NCBI GenBank assembly: GCA_012800735.1 | Contig: JAAZIU010000008.1 | Span: 1-46,426 of the forward strand | Source of the DNA: Clostridiales bacterium | GTDB taxonomy: Bacteria > Bacillota > Clostridia > Oscillospirales > CAG-272 | DNA length: 46,426 nucleotides | Direction: 5' to 3' | Part shown: positions 33,897 to 42,644 of the stretch, in pieces | How the letters are laid out: each line of letters begins with the position of its first letter | Position numbering within the stretch: the stretch's first letter is position 1 | The notes under the pieces: model-generated | Told to the model about the DNA's origin: nothing | What the model saw: only the letters and a program-made list of their open reading frames with translations | The model's database searches: none | Made by a program: the position numbers and the translations under genes

Positions 33897-34559
33897 TCAA
33901 GAGTTAAGCACGAAATCTGCGATATCTTCGGCTTTTTCCGCAATCAGTTCGGCGCCGTTTTCAATGAGTACCTCCTTCGGGCGGAAGCCCCAGGCGACTC
34001 CGAGCGGAAACATTCCGGCATTGCGGGCGGTCTTCATGTCGACGTCGCTGTCGCCGCAGAAAACCACTTCTTCGGGTGACAGTCCAAACTCCGAGGCTAT
34101 ATGCAGCGACGCTTCCGGGTCAGGCTTTACATTGAAGATGCCGGCGCCGATAATCATATCGAAGGTGCCTTCCGGTAAAAGATGTGTGAGAATCTTATGC
34201 GACGGGGCGTCCTGTTTGTTGGTATGAACAAAGAGTTTAATTCCCGCGTCTTTCAGCCGGAAAATCGTCTCCTCCATGCCGTCATAAAAGCGGACGTTAT
34301 CGGCGCAATGCAGATAATAAAGCGCGTCATACAGCGCGAAGGCTTTTTCAAATTCGGCGGATGATTCATCGATTCCGTCCGGCAGCGATTTTAAAACGAA
34401 GGTACGCGCGCCGTGATTTATGTTTTGAAGCAGCTCCTCCTCGGTGTTTTTCTTGTGGCCGAGTATGCCTAACATCTCATTCATTGAGGCTGCAAGGTCA
34501 TCGAGAGTATAGCAGAGAGTACCGTCGAGGTCGAAAATAACAGCTTTATAACGGGGCAT
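33897..34559 (-). CDS. HAD-superfamily phosphatase
   Basis: 220 residues of the phosphoglycolate phosphatase-like group. Motif I is DLDGTLCYT (nucleophile and acid-base Asp in FDLDGT), motif II is VHTNK, and motif IV is GDSDVDMKTARNAG. A helical cap lies between residues 15 and 85. It is the first gene of the four-gene carbohydrate operon and likely dephosphorylates a sugar phosphate, which is inferred. The start follows AAAGGA at a good distance. Confidence 0.88.
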   Translation of the reverse strand: MPRYKAVIFDLDGTLCYTLDDLAASMNEMLGILGHKKNTEEELLQNINHGARTFVLKSLPDGIDESSAEFEKAFALYDALYYLHCADNVRFYDGMEETIFRLKDAGIKLFVHTNKQDAPSHKILTHLLPEGTFDMIIGAGIFNVKPDPEASLHIASEFGLSPEEVVFCGDSDVDMKTARNAGMFPLGVAWGFRPKEVLIENGAELIAEKAEDIADFVLNS

Positions 34560-34592
34560 TCATGTTTTTCCTTTCATAAGATATACACTATT

Positions 34593-34621
34593 ATTATACA
34601 ACGAAGCGGGCGAAATGTCAA
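34593..34621 (-). promoter_or_regulatory. Promoter of the HAD-ASRT-SDR-isomerase operon
   Basis: On the minus strand TTGACA (34616-34621), 17-bp spacer, TATAAT (34593-34598): full consensus. Confidence 0.9.
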
Positions 34622-34623
34622 CC

Positions 34624-34651
34624 TCGGCGGCATAATTAAATATTTCGCCGA
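34624..34651. promoter_or_regulatory. Inverted repeat between divergent promoters
   Basis: TCGGCG (34624-34629) and CGCCGA (34646-34651) with a 16-bp AT-rich gap lie between the two divergent promoters, next to the minus-strand -35. It may be an operator for a shared regulator; no regulator gene is adjacent. Confidence 0.35.
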
Positions 34652-34668
34652 AAAATCGCTTTATACTC

Positions 34669-34697
34669 TTGCAAAATTATGCGGAATGTGTTATCAT
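34669..34697 (+). promoter_or_regulatory. Promoter of the Gfo/Idh/MocA gene
   Basis: TTGCAA (34669-34674), 17-bp spacer, TATCAT (34692-34697) with a TGT extended -10. Confidence 0.7.
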
Positions 34698-34744
34698 CAT
34701 ATCGGGGAAAAACCGAATGTATTATAATGAAAAGAGGTAAAAAA

Positions 34745-35875
34745 ATGGGAAAAATCAGAATCGGACTTATCGGCTGCGGCATTATCGGAGAAAGCCATCT
34801 TGCCTGCTACCGTGACCAGACCCCGGACGCCGAAGTCGTCGCCGTCTGCGAAATACTGCCGGACCGGCTGAAAGACGTCGCCGACAGGTTCAACATAAAG
34901 AAAAGATACACGAACATCGGCAACATGCTCGCCAATCCCGATATCGACCTGATCGACATCTGCCTTCACAACAACTGGCATGCCCCGGTCGCGATAGCCG
35001 CGATGGAAGCCGGAAAGGACGTCTACTGCGAAAAGCCGATGGCCGGCTCTTACGCCGACGCCAAGGCGATGTACGACTGCTCCGTCCGCACCGGCCGCAA
35101 GCTGCACATTCAGCTCTCCATGATTTACTCAAACGAGGCGAAGGCGGCCAAGCGCTTTATCGAAGCGGATATGTTAGGTGAGATTTATCACATGCGCAGC
35201 TACGGATTCCGCCGCCGCGGCCGTCCCTATGTCGACGGTTACGCGCGCAAGGAATTTGTAAACACCAAAACCGCCGGCGGCGGCGCCCTCTTTGACATGG
35301 GCGTTTATCACATCAGCAAACTGCTCTGGCTTACCGGTATCCCGAAGCTTGAAAGAGTCTGCGGCAGCGTTTACGCAAAGCTGCCGATGGACGAAAAGCG
35401 CCGGGAAATTTCCGGATATAACGTTGAAGAGCTCGGCACCGGATACGCGACATATGAAGGCGGACTTACGATGGATATCCTTGAAAGCTGGGCAATTTAC
35501 GCGCGTCCCTTCCCGTCAAGCATAATCTGCGGCTCAAAGGGCGGACTTTCGATGTCTCCGCTCACTTTCCATTCAGCTATGGAAGACATTCAGTCTGACA
35601 CCACCTTCGACCTTTCGCAGTTCGATTATCTCAACCACACCGTTTATCCGGAGATGGCTATGTATGACAACAGCCAGATCCACCTCATAGCCGCGCTTCA
35701 GGGCAAGTGCGAACTGCTTCCGACGAGGGAAATCGCGCTTCAGACCCAGCTTGTTCAGGAGGGAATCTACATCTCGAACCGCCTCGGCCGCGAAGTTACG
35801 GCGGAGGAGATAGCGCAGCATTCCGTTTCGACCGCGCTTGAAGTACCGAACCTTATCGCCGATGGGAAGGAATGA
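34745..35875 (+). CDS. Gfo/Idh/MocA-family oxidoreductase
   Basis: 376 residues from the ATG at 34745, which follows AGAGGT; a longer frame would begin inside the promoter. The NAD(P)-binding motif GLIGCGIIGESH is at the N-terminus and the family motif CEKPMAGSYADA near residue 97. The catalytic region includes GGGALFDMGVYHISKLLW. Members oxidise or epimerise sugars and inositols. Divergent arrangement with the carbohydrate operon suggests a shared pathway. Confidence 0.9.
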   Translation: MGKIRIGLIGCGIIGESHLACYRDQTPDAEVVAVCEILPDRLKDVADRFNIKKRYTNIGNMLANPDIDLIDICLHNNWHAPVAIAAMEAGKDVYCEKPMAGSYADAKAMYDCSVRTGRKLHIQLSMIYSNEAKAAKRFIEADMLGEIYHMRSYGFRRRGRPYVDGYARKEFVNTKTAGGGALFDMGVYHISKLLWLTGIPKLERVCGSVYAKLPMDEKRREISGYNVEELGTGYATYEGGLTMDILESWAIYARPFPSSIICGSKGGLSMSPLTFHSAMEDIQSDTTFDLSQFDYLNHTVYPEMAMYDNSQIHLIAALQGKCELLPTREIALQTQLVQEGIYISNRLGREVTAEEIAQHSVSTALEVPNLIADGKE

Positions 35876-35924
35876 GATATTCCGCGAAAACCCGACAGAC
35901 ACAATCAATAGTTGAAAAATCAAT

Positions 35925-35970
35925 ATAAAAACCGGAGCTGCGGCAAGATTTGAGTTTTGCCGCAGCTCCG
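35925..35970. terminator. Terminator between convergent genes
   Basis: A perfect 14-bp stem (35933-35946 with 35957-35970) around a ten-base loop. The T-rich side (GGTTTTTAT) is on the minus strand, so it mainly ends the SLH gene; it probably also stops the plus-strand oxidoreductase transcript. Confidence 0.85.
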
Positions 35971-36035
35971 TAATTTGCTATGCAGTATTTATCCAAAATT
36001 TATCGCCGTGGGGCGGGTTCCTTTGTTTTAACACA

Positions 36036-38177
36036 TCAAAAGGTTACGGTCGCTTTATTCGATTCTACGGTCTGACCCGATCCGTCGGTAATGATGCAAT
36101 AAACGGTGAAAGGCTCGCTGCCATAGAGATCCCGTTCGTCAATTCCCACTTCCAATTCGTCGGTTCTTGAAAATGATTCATTGATTTTATAATTATATCC
36201 CCGCTGGCCTTTATACCAGTAACGCCATTCATATTTATAAGGACCGTATCCGCCGGAAACTTCTACGGTAAATCCGAAAAATTCAAAGCTCCATTCCAGT
36301 TTCGCGCTCTTGGGATGCTTTGTGACTTTCAGAATGTCCGCATCTGTCACATCCGCCGATTTCGAGTTTACGGTCTGACCGGATGAATCGGTAATTCTGC
36401 AAAAAACGGTAAATACGCCGTGGTAATAGACAAGTTCCTGCATATCTACCAACAAAGTAGCGGTGTGGGTTTTATCATTTGATGTGTATGTGTTGCTTTC
36501 AAATGTCTCGCCCCCATACCGGTAACACCACTCGTAAGTATACGGCGCCTTGCCGCCTTCAATTTTGACGGTGAAATCGAAATAATCCCAGTCGCCGGTC
36601 AGAATCTGGTTCTTCGGATGTTCAGTGACATACAAAGTATAGACTCTGCCCTCCACCGTCGCTTTATATGAAGTGACCGACTGCCCCGATGAATCGGTAA
36701 TGACGCATACGGCTTTGAAATTACCGTATTTATCGATCATTTCTTGTAATACGTCAAGTGTTGTGCTGTTGGTTTTTTCGTCCGTCTCCTGATTCGTTGT
36801 TGCATAAGAGCCGTTCCCGTAAAAGTATTCCCATGTATAGGTATACGGGGCTTTGCCGCCGGAAATTTTCACCGTGAAGGTGAATTCCTGAACGGCAGCG
36901 ATCATCTGCCCATCCTTGGGCTGCTGCGTTATGGTCAGCTTTTCCGTGGCTTTCGGTATCACGCTCGCAATCCCCGATTCCGCGGTATGACCGGCAGAAT
37001 CGGTCACGACGCACCAGATAGTGAACACACCCTTATTGTCAACGACATTCAGGGTTATTTTATCGGTTTTATTCGATGACGTCTGAGATTTTGTTTCAAC
37101 GCTTCCGGAACCGTATTTGTAACACCATTTATAAGTGTATGGCGCTTCACCGCCGGTAATTGCCACCGAGAAAGTAAGATTCTCGCTCGGAGATTTAGTC
37201 ATCTGCTGATCCTTGGGATGCTCAGTGAAAAATACTCCTTCCGAAACAAGCGCGTTGGCTTTTTCAGATGTGACAGTTTTGCCTTCTTCATCGGTTATAA
37301 CGCACCAGATGGCGAAAACGCCTTTATTGTCGCTTACCGAAAGGGTGATGCTGTTTGTTTTATCCGATGTCTTCTGAGATTTTTCTTCAATCTTTTCAGA
37401 TTCATACTGATAACACCATTTATAGGTGTAAGGGGCTTTGCCGCCGGAAATCTTTACAGAGAAAGTCAGATTTTCGGTCGGAGTTTTGGTCATACGCTGA
37501 TCTTTCGGCTGCTCCGCGATTTTTAATTCTTCGGTCGGACTTTCGCCGCCGAGCGAGAAGCTGATGCGCTTGCTTTCGTTCATCATGCGGGTGAGGATTG
37601 CCGCGACTTCAGAGCGCTTGATATTGCTTTCCGGATTGCAGTTGTGCAGCTCGTCGACACCCTGAACTATACCGTGGCGGTACAGCTTGTAGATTGCCGC
37701 GGCGTTCTTATGGCTCATCGGAACGTCGGGTATCGAGCCGTCGGCTATCATATTGAGAGTGTCTGACAAATCGGGAAGCACCTGCGCAAATATCTGCATA
37801 TATCCGGCGCGGGTAGCTTTGGCGTCCCAGTCAAGGTCGCCGGTTATCAGTTTATACAGCTTTGCGTAGTCAACATAAGTTGCATACCAGGGCTCCCCCG
37901 TCGTAAGAGTTACTTTCCCGTCATTTTTCAGCTGATGCATACAGGCTGCCAACTTTACGGCTTCTGCGTATGTCATGTTTTCGTCGGGGGCAAAAATGGT
38001 CGCCGAACGGCCATTGATAAGTCCCGACTCATACGCCGTCTTCACATCGGCGTAATACCACGCCTCGGGCGACACATCGATAAAAGGCAAGTCGGCGGCA
38101 AAGACAACGCCTTGCAGGAAGAGCGCTAAAACCAATATAATTGTCAGCGCTCTTGATAATTTGCCGGAATTTTTCAT
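36036..38177 (-). CDS. S-layer-homology protein with five Ig-like repeats
   Basis: 713 residues from the ATG at 38177, preceded by AAAGGA. A Sec signal peptide ends near VVFAAD (about residue 27). Three SLH motifs follow to about residue 200 (FIDVSPEAWYYADVKTAYES; the YAKLYKLI region; then IPDVP to AAILTRMM), which bind pyruvylated wall polymers. Then come five repeats of about 97-101 residues: 218-314, 315-413, 414-514, 515-615, 616-713. Each shows a Q/HPK start, GGxxPYxYxW, a Ca-like DK/S-rich loop and xITDxxGxTV. Repeats 1, 2 and 4 have WCY plus a Cys before the ITD motif, a possible disulfide pair; repeats 3 and 5 lack the first Cys. It is probably a cell-surface protein; the ligand is unknown. 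Confidence 0.88.
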   Translation of the reverse strand: MKNSGKLSRALTIILVLALFLQGVVFAADLPFIDVSPEAWYYADVKTAYESGLINGRSATIFAPDENMTYAEAVKLAACMHQLKNDGKVTLTTGEPWYATYVDYAKLYKLITGDLDWDAKATRAGYMQIFAQVLPDLSDTLNMIADGSIPDVPMSHKNAAAIYKLYRHGIVQGVDELHNCNPESNIKRSEVAAILTRMMNESKRISFSLGGESPTEELKIAEQPKDQRMTKTPTENLTFSVKISGGKAPYTYKWCYQYESEKIEEKSQKTSDKTNSITLSVSDNKGVFAIWCVITDEEGKTVTSEKANALVSEGVFFTEHPKDQQMTKSPSENLTFSVAITGGEAPYTYKWCYKYGSGSVETKSQTSSNKTDKITLNVVDNKGVFTIWCVVTDSAGHTAESGIASVIPKATEKLTITQQPKDGQMIAAVQEFTFTVKISGGKAPYTYTWEYFYGNGSYATTNQETDEKTNSTTLDVLQEMIDKYGNFKAVCVITDSSGQSVTSYKATVEGRVYTLYVTEHPKNQILTGDWDYFDFTVKIEGGKAPYTYEWCYRYGGETFESNTYTSNDKTHTATLLVDMQELVYYHGVFTVFCRITDSSGQTVNSKSADVTDADILKVTKHPKSAKLEWSFEFFGFTVEVSGGYGPYKYEWRYWYKGQRGYNYKINESFSRTDELEVGIDERDLYGSEPFTVYCIITDGSGQTVESNKATVTF
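36039..37526 (-). repeat. Five tandem Ig-like coding repeats
   Basis: Units at 37236-37526, 36939-37235, 36636-36938, 36333-36635 and 36039-36332. Units 1 and 2 are closest (both have ENLTFSV and APYTYKWCY); unit 5 is most diverged (GYGPYKYEWRY). Confidence 0.85.
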
Positions 38178-38656
38178 AATAGTGTCCTTTCCTTTCCGCT
38201 GCGCAGACGATGCAAAAACAACAAGCATATCTTGCGCAGTTACACGGTATCAAAAATTTCGTATCGGCATCTACGCGGGAAAACAGGGGCGATAAAAATA
38301 TGATGAAGCGAAAAACAGAAGCAATACGATTTGACCCGCTGCCGCCTGCGGGTCTTAAAAACACTGTATATAACCTCTTCCCGTTTGACTTCCGTCGGGA
38401 ATCGCTCAACAATATAAAGAAAAAATAATAAGAGTTTAGAATTGATTAATTCGGCTGTTGCGGATATATAGAATTAATAATAAAATCAAAAATAAATGAT
38501 AGTTCGCAAGAAAAATATCAAACATGACGCAAACTACAATAATATTATACCGAGAAAGATAACGGTAAAATGCTTTGATTTGTTAATTTTTATATAACTT
38601 TTATTGAACATGGGAGGGATCACCTGCTTGGATCTATATGTTTCGGGTATGCGCAG
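38178..38656. other. Intergenic region upstream of the SLH gene
   Basis: About 480 bp. A possible minus-strand promoter is TTGATA (38248-38253), 18-bp spacer, TATGCT (38224-38229), weak. A hairpin GACCCGC/GCGGGTC lies at 38333-38354 without a T run. A lone minus-strand TATAAT is at 38544-38549. The part 38400-38600 is very AT-rich. A 72-codon plus-strand frame (38210-38428) has no ribosome site and I do not call it. Confidence 0.45.
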
Positions 38657-40864
38657 TTATAATACATCACCCCTGCCGAGCCACTCTTCCAGCCTTTGCA
38701 ATGAACGTTCGGTTTCCGCATTTTTCCATTCGGCAAAGACATCGTTGAATGCGTATTCCATCGAGGCTTCAAAACCGATGCTGCTGTCTTCTCCCCAACA
38801 TTTTAGCGCAGCCGCGACGTTTTCGGTTTCCTGCGCCGCGATCTGCTTCATGTATTCTGTAAGTTCTGCCGGTGTGTTCTTTATGCCCAGCGTTTCACTG
38901 ACGGCGCGCATTCCGTCTTTGGGAATGTCTTTTTCCCCGCGGAGCAGAAGCGCTTTCGCCATTGTCCATCCTATAACGTTCTCCGTCGTCACATATGTGC
39001 ATAAAAGAAATCTTGCCACGGCTATTTGGCGGGACACTTCGCTTCCAAAAGGCACCTTAATTGTTTCCGCCGCTTCTTCCAGCAACTTTACGCCGCGGGC
39101 AAAATGCTCCTTCACCGTTTTTACATGGCGGTACCGCATGACGGTGTTCTCATAGTTCGGGAAAACCGAATCGTTGTAAACCGGATTCCAGATACTTCCG
39201 CCTTTATGCCACGCCCACGGCGCGGAAGGAATCTGCAGTTCCGCCGCCGTCTGATCAAATAAAAGCGGATATGTGGGTCCGCAGCGATAAGGTCCGTATT
39301 GATCAACACCAGCCGCGATCACTTTGGAAATACCTTCGCTGAAACATTCCCATGCCCGCAGCGCAAGGTCGGCGCACGAGCCGTAATCCCGCGCGGCGAT
39401 CTGCCGGAGCATTTCGTCATTCGGCAGACCGTTTGTAGTAAACGCATTTTTGGAAAACAAGCTGAGGAAAGAAGGGAGCCAGCCGTAATGATGGTTCTCC
39501 ATCAGTCCTATAAGACCGTATTCCTTGTTTGCGGCGCACAGCGCTTCATACCGTTTCTGCCACTGCTGCGGTACCGGAAGATACGGACAGGCGCCGTTGT
39601 CCCATGTCCTTCCGCCGGTATTTGCCATGGTATACAGCCGGATACCCAGCTCTTTCGCTTTTTCCGCTTCGTCGATAAACACCTGCGACGGACCCGGGAA
39701 AGAAATGGAATAGTCGTCGATAGAATATCGCTTTCCGTTTACGCCTATAAAGGATTCCCACATTTCAAACGTTACCTGCAGAGTGATATCCTTCGGTAAA
39801 TTTTCGATAAGCGCGAGTCTTGCTTCTTTATCAACATATCCCCAGTTGTAGGTCCAGAATACAATATCTACGTCGGGGTTATATTTCCGGACGGTATTCT
39901 GTATCAGCGAAAGCAACTGCGGATAATCATAGCAGGGGTACCAGCCCGGCGATACGCGGGGATCGTCTTTTGGCTGCAACTGACAGCGGACACCGGAAGT
40001 ATGGGGGTCTTTGGACGGGAATTCAAAGGTTTCTCCGACAAAAATCAGTCCCTTGATTCCGGGAGCGCTTTTAAACAGTTTGCCGAAAGACGCTTCATAA
40101 TACGCTTCCGCTTCCGGCTCATCCGGATGTACATCGCAAAGTATATGGCTGTATACGTATACATCGAGTCCGTAACCTTCCGCGCGCCAAACAAGATTGG
40201 CAAAATCACAATATCCCCGACCGGCTCCCGGCCAGAGCGCCTCCGGGTCTTCAAATCCGTGCAGGTGGCTGTCCGGATGTCCGGCGTAAACTATGATTGC
40301 GTCCATACCGGCGTGGGCGCAGGCTTCCAGAAAATTGTCGGGAAAGGTGTCAAGTTCGGTACCCGAATGGGTCATTCTGGGGCAGAACAGCGGCGCGTGT
40401 TCGCTGTCTTCCGTAAGGAGACTGCATTCCCCGCGAAGACGCATACTGTCTTCCAGATAATATACCCCTCTCGCGGTTCCTCTTTCGGTTTTTCCGGTTA
40501 CGATAACATAACTGTCCGCCACCAGCAGGTGAAACGCGGCTTTCATATCCGACATTACGGGATTCCCCGCCCTGTCCGATTCCTGTATCAGTATAATCTT
40601 CCCGGACGGATTATCGATATATGACCGAATATTCTTCACATAGCGAATACGGAGAGACACCCCGAAAGCATCCGCAAAAAAATGGCTCAGGTCGTCCGCA
40701 TAGTATCTTACCAGACGGGAATCGCTCGCTGGAACGATGATTTCCCAGCTGTCATCTATTTGGCATACGGCGGCGCTTCCGCGTGCGTTCGGGGTAGGCG
40801 TCAACGGCGGTACCGCGCAGAAATATTGGTTTCGGAAACTGTAATCGTGACTTCCTGATTTCAT
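38657..40864 (-). CDS. GH20-domain/alpha-glucuronidase-like TIM-barrel protein
   Basis: 735 residues from the ATG at 40864, which follows GCGAGGT. The first ~160 residues resemble the small alpha/beta domain before GH20, GH67 and GH84 barrels (WEIIVPASDS to the motif TERGTARGVYYLEDSMRLRG). The barrel contains ACAHAGMDAIIVYAG, GIKGLIFVGETFEFPS (a candidate acidic residue) and IVFWTYNWGY. The C-terminal third is helical. No signal peptide is visible, so it is probably cytosolic. Substrate unknown; a uronic acid or amino sugar glycoside is a guess from the fold. It lies 167 bp downstream of the TraX-like gene. Confidence 0.65.
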   Translation of the reverse strand: MKSGSHDYSFRNQYFCAVPPLTPTPNARGSAAVCQIDDSWEIIVPASDSRLVRYYADDLSHFFADAFGVSLRIRYVKNIRSYIDNPSGKIILIQESDRAGNPVMSDMKAAFHLLVADSYVIVTGKTERGTARGVYYLEDSMRLRGECSLLTEDSEHAPLFCPRMTHSGTELDTFPDNFLEACAHAGMDAIIVYAGHPDSHLHGFEDPEALWPGAGRGYCDFANLVWRAEGYGLDVYVYSHILCDVHPDEPEAEAYYEASFGKLFKSAPGIKGLIFVGETFEFPSKDPHTSGVRCQLQPKDDPRVSPGWYPCYDYPQLLSLIQNTVRKYNPDVDIVFWTYNWGYVDKEARLALIENLPKDITLQVTFEMWESFIGVNGKRYSIDDYSISFPGPSQVFIDEAEKAKELGIRLYTMANTGGRTWDNGACPYLPVPQQWQKRYEALCAANKEYGLIGLMENHHYGWLPSFLSLFSKNAFTTNGLPNDEMLRQIAARDYGSCADLALRAWECFSEGISKVIAAGVDQYGPYRCGPTYPLLFDQTAAELQIPSAPWAWHKGGSIWNPVYNDSVFPNYENTVMRYRHVKTVKEHFARGVKLLEEAAETIKVPFGSEVSRQIAVARFLLCTYVTTENVIGWTMAKALLLRGEKDIPKDGMRAVSETLGIKNTPAELTEYMKQIAAQETENVAAALKCWGEDSSIGFEASMEYAFNDVFAEWKNAETERSLQRLEEWLGRGDVL

Positions 40865-41031
40865 GGGTATACCTCGCTTTAATATTTTTTTCCTGTTCAA
40901 CTTACTTATTTTCAAGGTGTTCTCTGATAAATGCCGGAAATCTCTGTTTTTCCCCGCTGCCGCATAAACACAGACATGAACCGGCAATAACCGGCGCATA
41001 CTGAAACTTATATTTCCGTTCGGCATCCGCT

Positions 41032-41775
41032 TTAAAACAGCAGCGGTTCATTCCCATACATCAATAACCGCAGAACTCCTATGATGACCATATGCAGCGG
41101 GTAATAGATGTAGAAAAAATATTTCATCCACCCGACTTTCCCCTTTTCGCCGTTATACAATTTCAAAACGGGATAAACCAGAACAACGCCGATCGACACC
41201 AGCGCGTATACTTTGCTGACAAAGAAGAAGGAAATAACTCCGTATAAAAACACCCAAAGGATGATAAATTTCATCTGCGCGTTTAAATCTCCGCGCTTTT
41301 CATACATTGTAATGATCGCCAGAACCGCGATGCAGCTCCAGTCGGCGGGGAATGCGCTCCAGATCAGCACGAAAATAATCAGATGTTTCAAATATTTATT
41401 TATATGTTTTTCTTCATGACGCAGCCAGAGCACCACAACGGAAATAAACAGCGGATACATAACGCTCGTCTGATTAAAAATCCCCGTGCTGAAAGGGATC
41501 GGATTAATGCCGAACGCGAAGCAGTATGCGAAATGCGATATGACGGAGAATATAAACATTCTGAGCATATACTTTTTTACATTTCTTGTGTAATAAAACC
41601 CTTCGCATACGAAGAACCACATTATAGGGGCTGTCAGCCGTCCTATCACGTGCATCGCGACGGGCAAAGGCTGCGCGGGAAAACCGGGATAAAAAAGGTC
41701 CGCGATGTGGTCTATTGTCATCGCGATAATTGCTATAAGTTTCAGCTGATTTCCATTAAGCTCTATTTTCTTCAT
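41032..41775 (-). CDS. TraX-family membrane protein
   Basis: 247 residues, about eight membrane segments. The N-terminus LKLIAIIAMTIDHIADLF and the segment GRLTAPIMWFFVCEGFYYTRNVKKYMLRMFIFS are the TraX family pattern; the C-terminal YPLHMVIIGVLR is also typical. TraX acetylates F-pilin in E. coli, but most chromosomal members in Firmicutes are uncharacterised and probably acylate surface glycans or peptides. It is preceded by a long leader with a terminator-like hairpin. Confidence 0.85.
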   Translation of the reverse strand: MKKIELNGNQLKLIAIIAMTIDHIADLFYPGFPAQPLPVAMHVIGRLTAPIMWFFVCEGFYYTRNVKKYMLRMFIFSVISHFAYCFAFGINPIPFSTGIFNQTSVMYPLFISVVVLWLRHEEKHINKYLKHLIIFVLIWSAFPADWSCIAVLAIITMYEKRGDLNAQMKFIILWVFLYGVISFFFVSKVYALVSIGVVLVYPVLKLYNGEKGKVGWMKYFFYIYYPLHMVIIGVLRLLMYGNEPLLF

Positions 41776-41876
41776 TTCCCGCCTCGTAAAATTTCAGTTT
41801 GATTTTCACAATGATTTTTTGGTTCCGCGCAATTTTCAATTCGGCATTATTGTGATTTCCACAGACGACGAGTCTG

Positions 41877-41920
41877 AAAAAAGCCGCTGCGGCGAAAGAA
41901 ATATCCTGCGTCGCGGCGGC
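41877..41920 (-). terminator. Strong hairpin with T run between pgsA and traX-like gene
   Basis: On the minus strand a 12-bp stem (41920-41909 with 41894-41883, two G-U pairs), 14-base loop, then six T (41882-41877). It lies about 150 bp after the pgsA stop and also downstream of the promoter at 41994-42022, so it could end pgsA transcripts, attenuate the TraX-like gene, or end a small RNA. Confidence 0.8.
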
Positions 41921-41987
41921 TTATCTGTCAATATATGGCAAGTCTTGACGATCGCTGATTTATCGGAGTCGCCGCATTGAACTTATA
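41877..41987 (-). ncRNA. Candidate leader RNA or small RNA upstream of the TraX-like gene
   Basis: From the predicted start near 41987 to the T run at 41877 a transcript of about 110 nt would form, ending in a strong hairpin. I recognise no known RNA family in it. It could be the terminated form of the TraX-like leader. Confidence 0.3.
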
Positions 41988-41993
41988 AAAATG

Positions 41994-42022
41994 ATTATAT
42001 CATCGGTAGAGGTTAAAATCAA
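41994..42022 (-). promoter_or_regulatory. Promoter upstream of the TraX-like gene
   Basis: On the minus strand TTGATT (42017-42022), 17-bp spacer, TATAAT (41994-41999) with a TGA extended -10. The start codon is more than 200 nt downstream. Confidence 0.75.
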
Positions 42023-42068
42023 CTGCGGCAGGATTCTTTTAAAAGCGTAAATGTAAATTTTCTGCGGT

Positions 42069-42644
42069 TCATTTACTCGGATCGATATGTTTCCAATACG
42101 CGCGGAAGTAATCAGCGCCGCTCCAGAGCGTTATCACCAAAGTCGCAGCTAAGAGGACATACGAGATATACGGGTTTGTGAACGGCAGAAGCACCGGCTC
42201 GAGCAGCAGGACGAATACGGCGACGACCTGAGTAACGGTCTTCACCTTGCCCAGCCATGCGGCGGCGACGACGACATTCGCCTTTGACGAGACTATCAGC
42301 CGCAGCCCCGACACCGCAAGTTCGCGGAAAACGGTAAGCGACGTCGTTATCGCAAGCGCAATGACAAGTCCGGTTTCGGCGCGGTCTATCACCATCAGCG
42401 AGATAAAAGCCGAAATTATCATTACCTTATCCGCAAGCGGGTCTAAAAACTTGCCGAAGTCGGTTATCAGGTTATATTTGCGGGCTATCTTTCCGTCAAG
42501 CAGGTCGGTAAGCGCGGTAAGTGCGAAAATCACCGCCGCGACAATGCGGGAAACGGTGTCGCCGAAGACGGGAAAGAGCAGAAAAAACATGAAGAAAGGA
42601 ACTAAAATAATCCTTAAAATGGTGAGTTTGTTCGGAAGATTCAC
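42069..42644 (-). CDS. pgsA: CDP-diacylglycerol--glycerol-3-phosphate 3-phosphatidyltransferase
   Basis: Makes phosphatidylglycerol phosphate from CDP-diacylglycerol; integral membrane. 191 residues, usual length. The CDP-alcohol phosphotransferase motif DGxxARx8GxxxDxxxD is complete: Asp50, Gly51, Ala54, Arg55, Gly64, Asp68, Asp72. It overlaps the upstream citramalate synthase gene by four bases (ATGA). Confidence 0.96.
   Translation of the reverse strand: MNLPNKLTILRIILVPFFMFFLLFPVFGDTVSRIVAAVIFALTALTDLLDGKIARKYNLITDFGKFLDPLADKVMIISAFISLMVIDRAETGLVIALAITTSLTVFRELAVSGLRLIVSSKANVVVAAAWLGKVKTVTQVVAVFVLLLEPVLLPFTNPYISYVLLAATLVITLWSGADYFRAYWKHIDPSK

Noticed and set aside
38210-38428. 72-codon plus-strand frame in the SLH upstream region
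   Set aside because: No ribosome site, no recognisable domain, overlaps a hairpin and the likely promoter of the opposite gene.
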